A DNA stretch of 64,000 nt, taken from the NCBI GenBank assembly GCA_035578905.1, contig JAQJVL010000147.1, positions 352,906 to 416,905 on the forward strand. The letters run 5' to 3'. The notes below the pieces were generated by a model. It ran no database searches. It was given only the letters and a program-made list of their open reading frames with translations, and was not told the origin of the DNA. A program made the position numbers and the translations under genes. Source of the stretch: Stictocephala bisonia (taxonomy: Eukaryota; Arthropoda; Insecta; Hemiptera; Membracidae). Numbering within the stretch: the stretch's first letter is position 1; every line of letters begins with the position of its first letter. Shown in pieces: positions 22,205 to 35,800 of this stretch.

Positions 22205-22400
22205 CATGCTATAAACGAAATATATAAATATAGATTAATGTGTTTCTGTCTGTGTGTCCTTTGTGCATTGAACTATCCACACCCGATCGTCATGAATATT
22301 TAGGAAGTTATGTATTTTTCCACAGGGGAGGTTTTAAGATTAGTTCTATTCGCATCTCATTGTAGGACTTCACCCCATAAGTGTCTTTAGTAATCTAATG
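22205..22400 (+). repeat. fragment resembling a common insect dispersed repeat
   Basis: AATGTGTTTCTGTCTGTGTG followed by TCCTTTGTGCATTGAACTAT and CCCGATCGTCATGAATATTT. This wording (TGTTTCTGTCTGTCTGTCC...CCGATCGA..TGAAATTT) is a pattern I associate with widely dispersed insect elements. Identification is by general resemblance only. Confidence 0.35.
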
Positions 22401-25400
22401 GAGCTATTTTAGTTTGTTAATTGACTACTGGCTTTTAGATAAAAAAACGTTATCGTGTGTATTTGTTCATATTGAAAAGCCAGGCTAACAACTAATTATT
22501 TATGAAACTCTAATATATTGATATTTATATGTATGTGACTAAAAAATCAACAACTGTAGCATCCATTTAGTCCAAGTCATTAAATTCAAAATTATTTGTG
22601 GGTTCTTGTCTAGTTTTGGTTCAACCATCTCTCCTCACAGATGTTCCTTAACTCGATAACTGGCTCCTAATACAAGATTATGTCCAGAGGAAACTCACTG
22701 ATTGATAAAAGTGAGCATCAATTGCGATGTCAGCGCTACCAGTGATAAAGTATGGTCTTTATCGAAACAGCTGTTACAAAATGTCACTTTAACTATGTTC
22801 ACAAAACCAATATCCTTCCCATTACCGAACGAACCCTTCCTTCGATAGGCTCATTTACATGATTATCTCAGCCCGTTAGTTGGGGGTTTTATTGAAAAAA
22901 GATGGACTAAACAAGAAGTAATGGTAGGTCTTTTGTTTGTTCCTTAGATCGGCGTCGATATCGGAATCACATCCTGTGTTCTGATTTTTGTATCAGGGAT
23001 CAGATAATTTTGGTGATGATTCGAGCATTGTGCGTGCCAGGTGTTTGAGACAGAAGCTACTGATCTCTAACGTTTTGTACGTATAAAACGCAGCATTTGT
23101 TCCAATTTGTGTGGAAATAAAACACAGAAGGCTAGTACAAATATCCTTGGTTTTCTAAAGCAACAACTTCTGATAATGTGCACTTCAAAGTGGAACATTC
23201 TATTTTTTTTTTTTTTTTTTTTTATGAGGTTATTTAATTTTACAATTATTTAGTTAAACTTTTATTATGATTTTTATTTATTTATTTATGGTGATTATTT
23301 ATTTACGGTATACAATCTTTTTATAAAATATTATCAAAAAACTGTAGATCTTACCATAAAAACAATGTCACTAAAATAAAATAAAAAAATTGTGATGATA
23401 ATAATAATAACATCAAGAAGAGATTACAACTCACAAACACCAAACTACTCACAAATGCTCACACAGTACCTAAACCATCAAGAAAGAGATTATAATTATA
23501 ATAACAATAAAGGAAGTATCATATATGGTGTAAATTATAATAAGAAAAGCATAAAACAACAATTAGTAATAATAAGAAAAATTATAATACAGTAAAAAAT
23601 ATATAATAACATTAATAAATCTATCAATAACAATAAATAATAACATTAATACAGTAGTAAATATATTTAATAATAAATGTAATACAATGCATTAGAAAAT
23701 CTGAAGGATGGCATAACAGAATAACCTAAAACAATTTACAGAATCTTCCAACTTCACAATGGAGGACCATACAGAGAAGTCAGAGATGAAATGCTGTCAG
23801 AGACCGTTATCAAAAACATAAATAAAATTTACTACCCTATATTTTGTAAATATTCTATGTATATTGCCACATATACTATATTCGCAATGATGTGTCGTTT
23901 GACTTTTTTTATGTATAACAGTATGATATGTACATTAGTAAAATAACTTCTATAAGCTCTGGAAAATGTGTTTCTTTTTTTTCTTAATCTTATCTCGTAT
24001 TTTTTCCGCGTACAAATTGTTTTATATAGACCTTTTAATAAACATTTATAATTCCCAATCCCAATTTTAAATAAAAATGGGAATAACCTAGCAGACTGTC
24101 GTATCTCGTTTTAAAATTCGAAACATGTTTGGTTATCTTACTCTTACAGACCTCGGTAGACTAAATCAAGCTGAGGAACTACTACCAAATAATGTCTGAA
24201 CTATTGAACAAGGAACCAGTTTACTATGTACATTCTAAAATGTTTTCTTTCTAAATAACTAGCGTAGAACCTTCATTGAAAACAACGTTTATTTACATTC
24301 TCTTATCGTCAAGTTGATTTTGTGTTTCTTGGGGTGCAGTGGAGGATAGCGAATTGTTAAGTACAAGCGACTTCAAAGTGACGGAGATAGTAAGCGATCT
24401 GATCTGATTTTCCGTTGCTTTTAGGCCAAGCAAATTGAATGCGCCCAAGCTGTAGTGACATTTACAATTGTAATACGACAAAGGTTCAACCCTCCATACT
24501 AGGTATATCCACCCTCTTTTAATCGCATAAATCTTAGATTAAGTAACACTTCGTGAAATTAAAAAGAGCCTGGACCTTTTCTTATCTGGTGGCCTTAGGT
24601 AACCTTTTGCAATATTACTATTATTATTTCAACAAAATCCAGCCTCTGTGCTTAATAAAACTTTTCATTTCACTCCATAATATACACACTAACATTCCAA
24701 TATGAGAAATAATGGTATTTTTACCCAAACTTTATTACTCTTTTAACATTCTATTCATTTAACTTATTTTCTTTGTTGCTAACTGAAATTTAAGTATGAA
24801 ATCTGTTCATACGTTTTAAACTAAGCGATCTGTCAGTGGTTGAAAACAAAGCAATCATTAAACACAGCAAAGGGCAAAGAGACATAACCAAACATTTTTA
24901 TCGAAAAGATAACTAAGATATATAATGGAAAAGCCTGTGTATAAAAGTAACAAAAGGACATAATGTTATAACTTATGTTTATAAAATACCAATGACACAT
25001 AATCAACGACTTGCATCAAACGCATATGAAATTGAAATAATATAACACTCTATGATTTACCGTTTGTCATGGGATAGAGGAAAAATATATCAACTTATGT
25101 CTAACGCAGATCAAAGATACAAAATCTAACGCTGTATGATTAAAACATAGCAATGACACAAAATGTAACAACTTATGTCCAAAAAGTAGCAAGGGCTTAC
25201 TTGATATGTAGCTAAAATTTAATGAAATCCCGACAAAAAGGAATTAAATGCTGCTTAGTTTATTATGTGCTGATAAATATTCAGATTTGTGTCGAAAATT
25301 TGTGTCAAATCCTATTCAGTGTTATTAATTTTAACGTAATCTCCAGCCAAATAAAAAGCCTATGTTGGTGAAGTGAAGTGTTCTGTCAACAGTACAAACC

Positions 25401-27947
25401 CCCGTCTACTCCTCTCCCTCCGACCAAAAGACATAGCAATTGTCACAGGCACCAGCTGGTCTACCCAAATGACAGCACCCCAGAAACGAAAACACTCAGA
25501 GTAGTAATGTATCCTGTTTGGTTTCGATACGTGAGCGCTCTGATTGTGCGGAATCCCGCCCGATTTCTGGGAGGATTAAAGCCCACTTGAAACAGTCGAA
25601 GGTTTAGTTTGTTGCTTTTATTCGACTGTAAACTGTTTGTGACAAAGACCCAGGTAGCTGCGAGATGCTATCTAAAGACGTTCGGTTCGCTTTGAATGGG
25701 AATCCTATAGGCCCACGATCCTGGGACACATTTATATGGATCAGAAAGAACAAGGCAGATGGCTCCCGTCTCTGAGATTTTCCCAATATAGTTTTTTTGT
25801 TTTGTTTGTTATTATTATTTTATTCCTATGAAGATGAAGTGGGGTGGGGTGGGTTTAGATTTCACATTAAATTTAGAACGTCGGACACACTACGGACCAT
25901 GTGACTGCGTGATTCCAAATAACACCAAAAACATACATTATGTGCACCCAGGGCCACAAATTAAAGATGTTTAGTAACCTATTGCAATATCAAAAAAAGC
26001 TTAGGCTATAATCCTGTTTGTATTCAATCGTAACAGGCTCACTATTGTTCCAATACTTTTATTTATGATATAATGTAAAATGATCAGATGTTTCTGGCAT
26101 GTAATATCTTTAAAAAAAACTAAAATATTACTTGAATCAATGATAAAGTGAAGATAAACTTAAGCTGTGTAATTAATTGTTCCATGCACATAAACATTTG
26201 TAAAAAAACTAATACCATTACTTTATTTTATTTTAAATACAAATGTCTGCTGAGTCAAAAGTCCAAGTACTTTTACTCCCTATTTTTTAATGCAAACAAA
26301 TACATTTTGAGGGATATTCAAAATACAGTTTTTATTTATAAAGATCATATGAATTAAAATTGTATTTTTGTCATATACTAGTTATGTCCAAGGTAAACGC
26401 GTTACAAACGGGTATTAACAACATTATATTTCTTCATATACTGTAACGGGTATTCATATTCAACATTTTATAATCCTCATTCAGTATGACTTTGGGTTGG
26501 TATAATATTCGGTGTAGTTTGTCTTAAACACATGTAACCTGTCATATTGCTACATTAGGATTTTCATTTTACATATTTAAGACCTCTGAAACATTTTAGG
26601 GTAATTTCGTATCACTCAAAGAGTGTCAGCTGATCATTTGAGAACACTATTGTACCTTGTAAACAATAAAGAAATCATTTACAAGGTAACTTAATGTTTT
26701 AATCTGAGAGGAACGTGCTCAATAGTTACTTTAGAAACTTTGTTTTTCTTTTTTCATTTATTAATTCATTTATCAATCAATTCTAAAATTGTGTGCTACG
26801 TAAAATATTTGTATCTCTAGCCAATGTCAGTTAGTTGAGATACATCTCTTAAATTTTACAATGCTCAAATACCACCGAATTATTGTGATCATTGAAAAAA
26901 TACAACAATATTAATATGAAGATGCATTCACATACCTATATAATCATAAATGTATATAAAATATTATTTTATATAATTAAAATAACGTATTAACAGATAT
27001 ATAAAATACTTAACAATTTACATCCAGATAACGTTTATTCGGTTATAAAAATGAGAATACAAACAAACTAATAATGACATTATTAACACTTTAAATTATA
27101 TTTTTAAATAATCCACATGTATAGTTTTTAATCAAATAATTCATTCATTTTTTTGTGTTTTAAAATGATAATTAATTTAAATACTATGATTATGTTTCAA
27201 AATATTGTATAGTTTCGTTCATTATTCACAGTTTTATGACTATTAAAACGTTTACAAACGACCTACTTTACAAACTATTTAGGGATTCTATTGAGCTGTA
27301 AAATTGTTTTTCCTACACTCTTGGGGTATATAGTAGATCTGCCACAAGCATCTTTGACAAATGTCAAATTAAATGTATACTACAATATTTTTATATTTCA
27401 AAATTAGTATACAATAAACGGTTTATTAAATCCCAATTTAATTGTAAATTTAGGAAGTATTTTTGAAAACCCTGTTACAATATAACGTTTGTTACAAAAA
27501 AAATTAAATTTGTAATGGCTTCTCCTCTTCTGACGCAATAATTAAAGTTGGGAACAAAGAATTAAGTGAAACACGGAAACGAGTGATTGGTCGGTTGAAT
27601 TTGACGAACAATAATTTCACACAAAAGACTCGGTCGAGTTTTCCTCAAATCATAGAATTGCTCTTTCATTCTTTGTAATCAGTCCGGATTGCTCCACTTT
27701 CTGACATCAGGTTATTTGCCTACTTCACATCTCGTTTAAATTTTCATTTAATGTCCAAAATAATTTATTTTATTTTTGTATAAATAACTTTTATGCCATA
27801 ATACTGTGGTAATATTAATGATATTTTCCCTCTACTCTATCAACTAATAGCCAAGTTTATTTCCATTACTAATTAATGCCGTAGTATTGTCTTTTCTAAT
27901 TTTGCTACTTGTATACTTACTAGTTTGTTTATTAAGACTCTAATTTA
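22401..27947. other. long AT-rich stretch without recognisable gene
   Basis: Mostly AT-rich, with A/T-rich simple tracts at 23580-23690 and a ~20-nt T run at about 23204-23223 that could mark the A tail of an old minus-strand retroposon. A less AT-rich block at 25378-25790 has short open frames on both strands (70 codons plus at 25378-25590, 60 codons minus at 25604-25786) with no family I recognise. Confidence 0.5.
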
Positions 27948-28155
27948 ACGGGCGGGTTAATACTACTGTACGTGTATGAGTGGGTGGGTGGATTAGTACT
28001 ACTGTACGTGTATGAGTGGGTGGGTGGGTGAGTACTATTGTACGTGTATGAGTGGGTGGACGGGCTAATACTACTGTACGTGTATGAGTAGGTGGGTGGG
28101 TTAATACAACTGTACGTGTATGAGTGGGTGGGTGGGTCAATACTACTGTACGTAT
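27948..28155 (+). repeat. 36-bp minisatellite array, ~6 units
   Basis: Units TACTACTGTACGTGTATGAG plus TGGGTGGGTGGGTTAA, period 36. Same family and plus orientation as 5463-6430, in a TACTACTGT subtype. The reverse-strand frame repeating HTRTVVLTHPPT (within 27940-28290) is a by-product. Confidence 0.88.
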
Positions 28156-28789
28156 ATGAAATAATAAAACGGAATGTGTATTTTTTCCAATGGCAAGTGT
28201 GTCACATATTATATAAAATATTCCTATAACTGCTGCTGTTCGATTGATCAATTTTAATATGGATGTATTGTGAACTGTTTGTAGAAGCATGTTGCTTACA
28301 GTAAAGAATGTATAATGTTGGCGTCATATCGTAAAACACTATAATTTAAGTAACAATTAACTAACTGTCCAATATAAAACAACAAACAATAATTGTGAAA
28401 ATGAAAAATCTAATATTTATTGCCGCTATCAAATCTAACAATGGTATGTGCTGTATTGTATATGTGCCAGTGTGCATACTTTTCACATCGTTTTCACTTT
28501 ATACATATATTAAACCAATTTTTCTCGTGTGAAATGTATTTGCAGGCTATTGTGAATTTTCAGTGGCCACAGCAACGTCAGGAACTTGTAACAAAATAAT
28601 TTTGATACAGATAAGCTTCATACTAACGTGATTTTTTGTTCAACTTCCTGCTTGTTTTCTTTTTCTCTCAAACGTTTTATATCAATCATACCGTATTATT
28701 TACCCTTAAAATAAAGTTTATTAATTTTAGTCAAGTTCTTTTTGTAGCTTCAAAAATGAACCAAAGTGTTTGTGTTATATTTCAGTAAA
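28156..28789. other. stretch without recognisable gene
   Basis: AT-rich, with no supportable feature. Confidence 0.5.
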
Positions 28790-29933
28790 ATGCCATAACA
28801 ACGGTAAACCACTATACCAACAGTAAACTGCTATGTTAACAATAAACTGATATGCCACCATTAAACTGCTATGTTAACAGTAAATTGCTATATCAACAGA
28901 AAACTACTATGCAAACAATAAACTGATATGCCACCAGTAAACTGCTATGTTAACAGTAAACTGCTATATCAACAGAAAACTACTATGCAAACAATAAACT
29001 GATATGCCACCAGTAAACTGCTATGCAAACGGAAAACTGATATATCACCAGTAAACTGCTATGCAAACGGGAAACTGATATATCACCAGTAAACTGCTAT
29101 GTCAACAGTAAACTGCTATATCAACAGAAAACTACTATGCAAACAATAAACTGATATGCCACCAGTAAACTGCTATGCAAACGGAAAACTGATATATCAC
29201 CAGTAAACTGCTGTGTTAACAGTAAACTGCTATGCAAACGGAAAACTGATATATCACCAGTAAACTGCTGTGTTAACAGTAAACTGCTATGCAAACGGGA
29301 AACTGATATACCACCAGTAAACTGCTGTGTAAACAGAAAACTACTATGCAAACAATAAACTCCTATGCCAACAGTTGACTGCTAACAGTAAACTACTATG
29401 CACACAGTAAACTGATATGCCACCAGTAAACTGCTATGTCAACAGTAAACTGCTATATCAGAAAGAAATTGATATCTCAACAGTAATCTGTTATGTATAC
29501 AGTAAACTGCTATGCCAACAGTGAACTGTTATGTCAACAGTAAATTGCTATAACAACAGTAAATTGCTATGTCAACAGTGAACTGTTATGTCAACAGTAA
29601 ATTGCTATAACAACAGTAAATTGCTATGTCAACAGTAAACTTCTATGCAAACAGTAAACTGCCATACCACCAGTAAACTGCTATGCCAACAGTGAACTGT
29701 TATGTCAACAGTAAATTGCTATAACAACAGTAAATTGCTATGTCAACAGTAAACTTCTATGCAAACAGTAAACTGCCATACTACCAGTAAACTGCTATGT
29801 CAACAGTAAAGTACTATGTTAAAAATAAACTGCTATATAAACAGTAAACTGCTATGCCAATAGTGAACTGCTATGCCAACAATTAACTGCTATACCAACA
29901 GGCAACTGCTATTTCAACAGTAAACTGCTGTGA
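28790..29933 (+). repeat. 19-bp minisatellite array, ~60 units
   Basis: Tandem 19-bp units AACAGTAAACTGCTATGYC with variants (ATATC, GCAAACGGAAAACTGATAT, TGTGAACTGTTATG). Longer blocks recur as groups of several units, such as the CAGTGAACTGTTATGTCAAC groups near 29523, 29576 and 29692, showing higher-order amplification. No terminal repeats were seen at its edges. Short minus-strand frames within it (29121-29351) are artefacts of the repeat. Confidence 0.9.
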
Positions 29934-30745
29934 TCCTTGATTATGTAACAATATTTTTATGAACTAAAAAATTATTTCAGTCAGGTTTGACACTTTTCCA
30001 AACTAACAAAATTTTCAAAATGAGCTAAAAGTGACTTCCTGATATACTATAAAATAAAAATTTCTCAGAGAAATACTTTTTGAGCTATATACCTCAAATG
30101 TATCCCGTTGTCACAATCGTGCTTAAGTAGTTCTCATGTAGATTGTGCTCTATTTAAACATACCTAATGCACCCATGAGGAAAGTTGCAATTGATATTTT
30201 AATAATGTCACCATATTTAAAAACTCTAAAACGTGGTTTGAATCTGGTCACTCTAAACTCTATCAAACATTTAAGAGGGAATGATTTTATTAAGAATTCT
30301 ACTTGAAGCCTGTAATATTTATTTTTTTGCAGCTATCAGTCAATAAATGGATAGTGTAAACTAAAATATTCTTTAGTACAGAAGTCAATTTTCAGTTATG
30401 CACCAACCTAAAAAGTTCGGAGTATTATATATAACAAGTCATTTTGCCACTACACTGTACAAATAACTAAGAACCTATACTGTTATAAATTTGTCGTAAT
30501 TCAAATTCAATAGTTAAAAAAATTGTGATAACCTCCCTTAAATTAATTTTATATTTGTTTAATTATTACAAGTATGGTTAAATAACATACATAAATAAAC
30601 ATTTTTCGAGGGTTGTTTATTAATGACAAACTTTTTCTTAGTTCGCAACAAAAAATACATTCTCTCATCACGCACGTTTTAACCAATCTCATGGATATTA
30701 ACCCATAGATAATATTATAGAATATATTAAAATTTGTTTGTTTAC
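29934..30745. other. stretch without recognisable gene
   Basis: AT-rich, with no supported gene or repeat. Confidence 0.5.
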
Positions 30746-30749
30746 CAAA

Positions 30750-30908
30750 CTAATCCCATAGTTGCCCTGGCTATTGGGCTATTAATAAATAGTTCTTTCT
30801 GAGCTAAGTCGAACTCAGATAGTAACAATGACTACACTCGTTCATCTACACTCATCACACTCAATCACACCTCATATTCGCCCATATCTCTACGATCGGC
30901 GTCCTAGA
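30750..30908 (+). mobile_element. SINE-like family S2, 5'-truncated copy
   Basis: TAGTTGCCCTGGCTATTGGG / CTATTAATAAATAGTTCTTTCTGAG / ACTCAGATAGTAACAATGAC / CTCATATTCGCC / CGATCGGCGTC. This matches the 3' part of the complete copy at 46287-46737 and the inverted copy at 32372-32705. About 160 bp of the 3' part is retained, as expected of 5' truncation. Confidence 0.75.
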
Positions 30909-31955
30909 GATGAATATTAATGAATGAGGTAAGCCTTAAAATAATAATTAACTGCACATTTAAGTATGTTATATTTTACAATTTTATAGGGATGTTAGTG
31001 TGAAAATATCAAATTAAAATATAAAAATATTTAATTAAAATTTGATAAAATATAAAAAAGGTTTATTAGTTACAAAAGTCAAACTTGTACTAAATATTTC
31101 TGTTAATTATAGTATCCCAGAAATGGTTAATATCACAATTATTAAAAAAAAAAAAGAAACAAAACAATAAATATCACTCACAACTACACAGAGCCTCCCC
31201 CCTTTTACATCGCCAAGTGACAAATGTTATTTTACTCAAAAGTAGATTGTAAAGTCATAAGCAGATATAAAGTCACAATGCAAATAAACTGTTATTAAAA
31301 TTCATAGATTTGCATTATTCAATATAAAAGTCTGTTGCTTCATAAGTTTTACTCAGTAAACTTTGAAGACGACAGAAGTTTCAGCCCCGGCTGAGACCAA
31401 TAATGTGAAGGGAGAAGCTCTATGAGGTGGAAACCCCGACATTTCCGGCACAGACGCTCTTAGCTTTAACTTCTATTGTTTTGTTTATTGGAGTTATCGT
31501 TTCCAGTAATCATACTACGAAAGATTGTTCCCTTCTACTCGTGCGTGTATGATTTAGTACCTTGAATGTGTTTGCGTATTTGAATATATGGTATTGTAGA
31601 TTTTGGAGCAAACATATTAACGTACTTCTTTATATTAGTGCAATATCCAATCTTTAACTCCTATTTAAACTTATTACAATTTTGGCTTTTATGAAATCAT
31701 ATCCTGATAATCGTTTAGTCGTTTGTTTATTTATAAACGAGGAGTAAAAAAATTAATTAACGTTTTAACTTCATCAAAAACTGTTAATTAAACAAAAAAT
31801 CTGACTTTATATAAGGATATTGTGCATATACTGGGTAGTTAGTGTCTAATGTGACAGACATTTACTATAGTGACTCAAACAATCATATATGTCGGTATAG
31901 TAAATGCTCGGATTGCTGAAAAAACATTTAGTTTGTTGTAGAATCCAAACCACGT
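30909..31955. other. stretch without recognisable gene
   Basis: AT-rich. A more GC-rich patch at 31365-31460 was not identified. Confidence 0.45.
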
Positions 31956-31957
31956 GA

Positions 31958-32043
31958 AAAATGTCTAATAATAATAATTTTGTTGATAATTATTATATGA
32001 CTAAATGATCCTTCAGACAAACGATCATTATTAGACATTTGTA
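31958..32043. repeat. short inverted repeat
   Basis: AAAATGTCTAATAATAATAA (about 31958) pairs with TTATTAGACATTTG (about 32027), arms of about 15-18 bp. It lies just left of the (TA)n and foldback structure. Confidence 0.5.
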
Positions 32044-32064
32044 GCCTTTAGATTGCTTAATATT

Positions 32065-32066
<2 letters not shown>

Positions 32067-32112
<46 letters not shown>

Positions 32113-32307
32113 TATATAAAGAACAACACTTAGCAATCTTTTGTGTTTTTAATATTCAAAATCGATTTCTGTCTCGAAAGACAATCAGTAGAACTTCTGC
32201 TCGATACAAAATACAAGTATTCTTTTCAACTGAAGATAGTCTTTCGAGACAGAAATCGATTTTGAATATTAAAAACACAACAGATTGCTAAGTGTTGTTA
32301 TTTATAA

Positions 32308-32353
<46 letters not shown>
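32067..32353. mobile_element. 61-bp-arm foldback element inside a (TA)n tract
   Basis: (TA)n at 32067-32117 and 32308-32353 encloses two arms, 32122-32182 and 32239-32299, which are reverse complements at 60 of 61 positions (outer ends AACAACACTTAGCAATC / GATTGCTAAGTGTTGTT). The spacer is 56 bp. Such near-perfect arms imply a recent insertion or ongoing arm correction. There is no coding capacity. A TA target would suit a mariner-type MITE, but the target duplication is masked by the microsatellite. Confidence 0.78.
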
Positions 32354-32355
<2 letters not shown>

Positions 32356-32371
32356 GATCATTATCAGTACG

Positions 32372-32705
32372 ACGCCGATCGTCAAGATATAAGGCGAATA
32401 TGAGGCGTTAATGAGTGCAGATGAACAAGTGTAGTCATTGTTACGAGCTAAGGTTGACTGTTCCTCAGAAAGAGATATTTATTATTAGCCCAATAGCTAG
32501 GAAAACTAGGGATCTACAGCTTTATGTGGAATCCGAACCACATAGTGTTAGTATTTATAGCTAATTGACAGGCCTGACACTCAGTTATCTCTACTACACA
32601 CATCTGAACTTTGTTTACCATCCAAAATGGACCCCAGACTTCTGCAGTAGTGTCAATGGCAACCATTGAACGGGCGCCGTGTCAGTATTATAAGGACCGA
32701 GCATA
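32372..32705 (-). mobile_element. SINE-like family S2, inverted copy
   Basis: The reverse complement reads TATGCTCGGTCCTTATAATA ... GAGATAACTGAGTGTCAGGC ... GGTTCGGATTCCACATAAAG ... CTATTGGGCTAATAATAAAT ... CGATCGGCGTCG, collinear with 46350-46690. With the copy at 30750-30908 it forms an inverted pair whose inner edges flank the foldback. It lacks the first ~60 bp present at 46287. Confidence 0.78.
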
Positions 32706-33688
32706 TAACTTAACATTTAAAGTAATGTGTACGTCATTTACGTAAAGAAATACACAAAACAAACAAATACTTTACATATTACTTAAAGTGCTCGCAGAAT
32801 TTCACTCTACAACTTCAAAAACAACCCAATTGTTTCCAATGTTCCAATGGTAATTTTATTCCAACTCCATTATATTATGTTCAAAACAAAACTAAAAACA
32901 CTATCAACCAGCTGTGTCCCGAATGTTGGAAGCCAACTTTATAACGTTGATTGATTTTTTTTATTTTGTATTTGTATAAATCAAACCACTAAAATCATAG
33001 GAAAAAATAATTGAGAAAAAAATACAGAACAAATAAAATAAAGCTGAACAGTTACTAGAAAAGTAATGACTTTACTAATATGAAGGCACAAAATTCATTC
33101 CAGAGTTTCTAACCAAACAAAACACACAATATACTTAGTCCAAAATGAACTGCACAAAACAGACCTTCTCACTCTACAAAACAGTACAAGTCTCCCAGAT
33201 CAGACTATGGTAGAAGTCACTAGACCCTCAGGGCTAGTTCATATTGATATTTTTCAATTTGTTGGAGATATCCAACGCTTCCAGGTGTGTTTAAACCAAC
33301 ACAATTTTTGGAAAGTTATAAAACTATCATCTTCAGGTGCTACCCACTTCCTTTTCTTACATGTAATATTGTTTTTTTCTACTTAACTCTCTCATATGAA
33401 TTAGAAAACCCTTAAAAAATCATATGTTTATAGATTACAATATACTCATAAGAACATGATTATTCTACAATATATTATAGATAAAGACAATTATGAAAAA
33501 CATACACTACAAAGAAAAAAATATCACACTACCAATCAAAAATACCCCGAAAAATGCAACTTATCCAACATCATATGACTTGCCAACTCCACAAAGTACG
33601 GGGGATTAGGAACTATGAAACACCCACAGTTGGAACTCACCACGAACGTCAATCAACTTATCTCGGATCGGCTTGTTTCGGAGATTCA

Positions 33689-33689
<1 letters not shown>
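32706..33689. other. stretch without recognisable gene
   Basis: AT-rich. No supported gene; the 63-codon frame at 33554-33745 ends in the (TA)n that follows. Confidence 0.5.

Positions 33690-33731
<42 letters not shown>
33690..33731. repeat. (TA)n microsatellite
   Basis: About 21 uninterrupted TA dinucleotides. Confidence 0.95.
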
Positions 33732-33732
<1 letters not shown>

Positions 33733-35684
33733 CATAGTTGCGTAGAAAACAAATAAATTTCTGAAGGATTAAACTAATGAATTAAAACAAATAACGGACG
33801 TATTAATCAACCAATGCAACTTTTACAGATTGACTTAAATTTTCTTGTGAATTAAAAGAATAAATCCCTTTTTGTGAAAATGTCACTTTCACTTCAGTAG
33901 CATTAGAATTAATATTGAAAGATCTCCCTTTCCGTACACACAAATGGTTCCTCTGTCAGTTAAATTAATGACTACACATTTGTGTACTGTCGGGAACCAG
34001 GGAGTTGAATCTTTGATGCGCTAGGATAATCAGGGATCTTCCGCAGACTTCGGGAACAAGTGTTTGGCAAACACAAAACGCCACGACAAACTTGGGGTTG
34101 TCGGGTAGAACTTTTATTGAGAGAATACGTTCGGTGACGTTGACTAAAATTGTAACTAACTCCATAACTAAGTATTTCCAATGAACTAACTATTATTCAT
34201 TAAATATGAATAATAGTTAGTATAAATAATAGTCAAAGCGTTTCCTGTTTCTAAACACTTTGAGATGTTGTTTAATAGCAATAAAGATGATATAGAATGA
34301 ACAACCACACATATATAAGAAATAATGTTCTGTGGAACCCAATAAAATAGGAAAAATATCTCACAGTGATTTTTTAAATTACATGTCATAATTGTGGATA
34401 AACATTTTGATCCGTTTCCAAACAAAATATGCTATCTATATTTATTTTTCATATAAATAAAGATTCCTTTCCGTTTACATAGCACAAATTAAATTAATGT
34501 TTTTAGTAAACAGTAGAATTAAAAAGTTTTTTTAGTTTAGTATAAATGGCAGGTTTTCCAGGAATCTTTGGTTTCTTTTGAAATTTATTTTATGAAAGGT
34601 AAAAAAAACAATTAATGCAGTCATAAATATTGACAGTTTTAAGAATGTATTTACAAATATTTACATTTTATAATTTCTTCAACAAATTAATGACGATCAA
34701 GCACTTAAGATCAAATTTATAATAAACTCCTAGGGGGAAGGGGTAGTAGGGTAATTTTGTTTCATATACATATAGACAACTTTTTCTGCACCAGACCTCA
34801 GTGTTTTTAGTAACCAGGTGGTTCGATTTCAGGTGTTCAAATAATGCTTTTTTAAGTTATTCATGATGGTATTATAATAACTACAGAATTAATTTTGGCA
34901 AGATTAAGATCAGGTTATTCTCTATACTAAGAATTAAGATCCAAGCAAAAAATTAAAACTTATTACACACCATCATAGAGATAAAGAAACAAAGGTCACT
35001 GTTTCAGGCTTCAACGCACGCCTGTAATTGGACGACAACTAATGTACATTTTTATGACGCTTTACTAATACGATTATCCTTTATGCTTTAGAGGATAATA
35101 AGAGAAGGACTGACAATGGTGGTGTCCCTGCCATCCGTATGGTGAACTGGAGAACTTCTCGACTACTCGACACCCCAAATTTGTTACCCGACAACCATTC
35201 AGCACACCATTGGGTGCAAACTCTGTTCTTTATCACTGTGACAATATCAATAATTTCAACCAAGCTGACTAGATACTTATCGTGTATACGTGGTTTTGTA
35301 TCTTAACATTTTAAAAAGAAAGAATTATAGAATTAATTGATTCTATAACAGTCGTATGAGTAGTATCAGGAAGAAAAGTAAAGTGAACAGAAAGTTTGAT
35401 GCCATAAATTTGGCCTGAGACAACTTCCTCTCAGCCAAACACGTGTGACGACTTTGTTGAGGGGAAGGTTATATCGTCTGGAAAAACTGGTATTGAAGGC
35501 ATTGTGATGTTGAGAGACGTATGTATTAACTAGAAAACCCACTTTATGTGTCAAGAATAACATACTAATGAAGATAAAAATAATATACAATAAATATAAG
35601 GAAAATGTTCAGATTACAAGAACTATGTAAATCAAACCCTTTCTGATATTTTGACTATAAATTCGGGAAGAACTCAAGTGTGAA
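33732..35684. other. AT-rich stretch without recognisable gene
   Basis: No supported gene. It contains a perfect 16-bp-arm hairpin at 34185-34221. Short frames at 33965-34181, 34186-34425, 35081-35263 and 35366-35590 (minus) are motif-free. Confidence 0.5.
34185..34221. repeat. perfect 16-bp hairpin
   Basis: ACTAACTATTATTCAT, a 5-base loop TAAAT, then ATGAATAATAGTTAGT. The arms match at all 16 positions. No T run follows that would suggest a terminator, and function is unknown. Confidence 0.85.
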
Positions 35685-35800
35685 GTGGTATTAACCAACC
35701 CACCCACCCATAAACAAACAGTGGTATTACCCACCAGCCCACATTTTCACATACAGGTGTATTGACCTACCCACCCACCCATAAACGTACTGAGGTATTT
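35685..35800 (-). repeat. 36-bp minisatellite family, ~3 degenerate units
   Basis: ACCCACCCATAAACAAACAG / TGGTATTACCCACCAGCCCAC / GGTGTATTGACCTACCCACC / CATAAACGTACTGAGGTATT. Same orientation as 20540-21465, well diverged. Confidence 0.65.
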
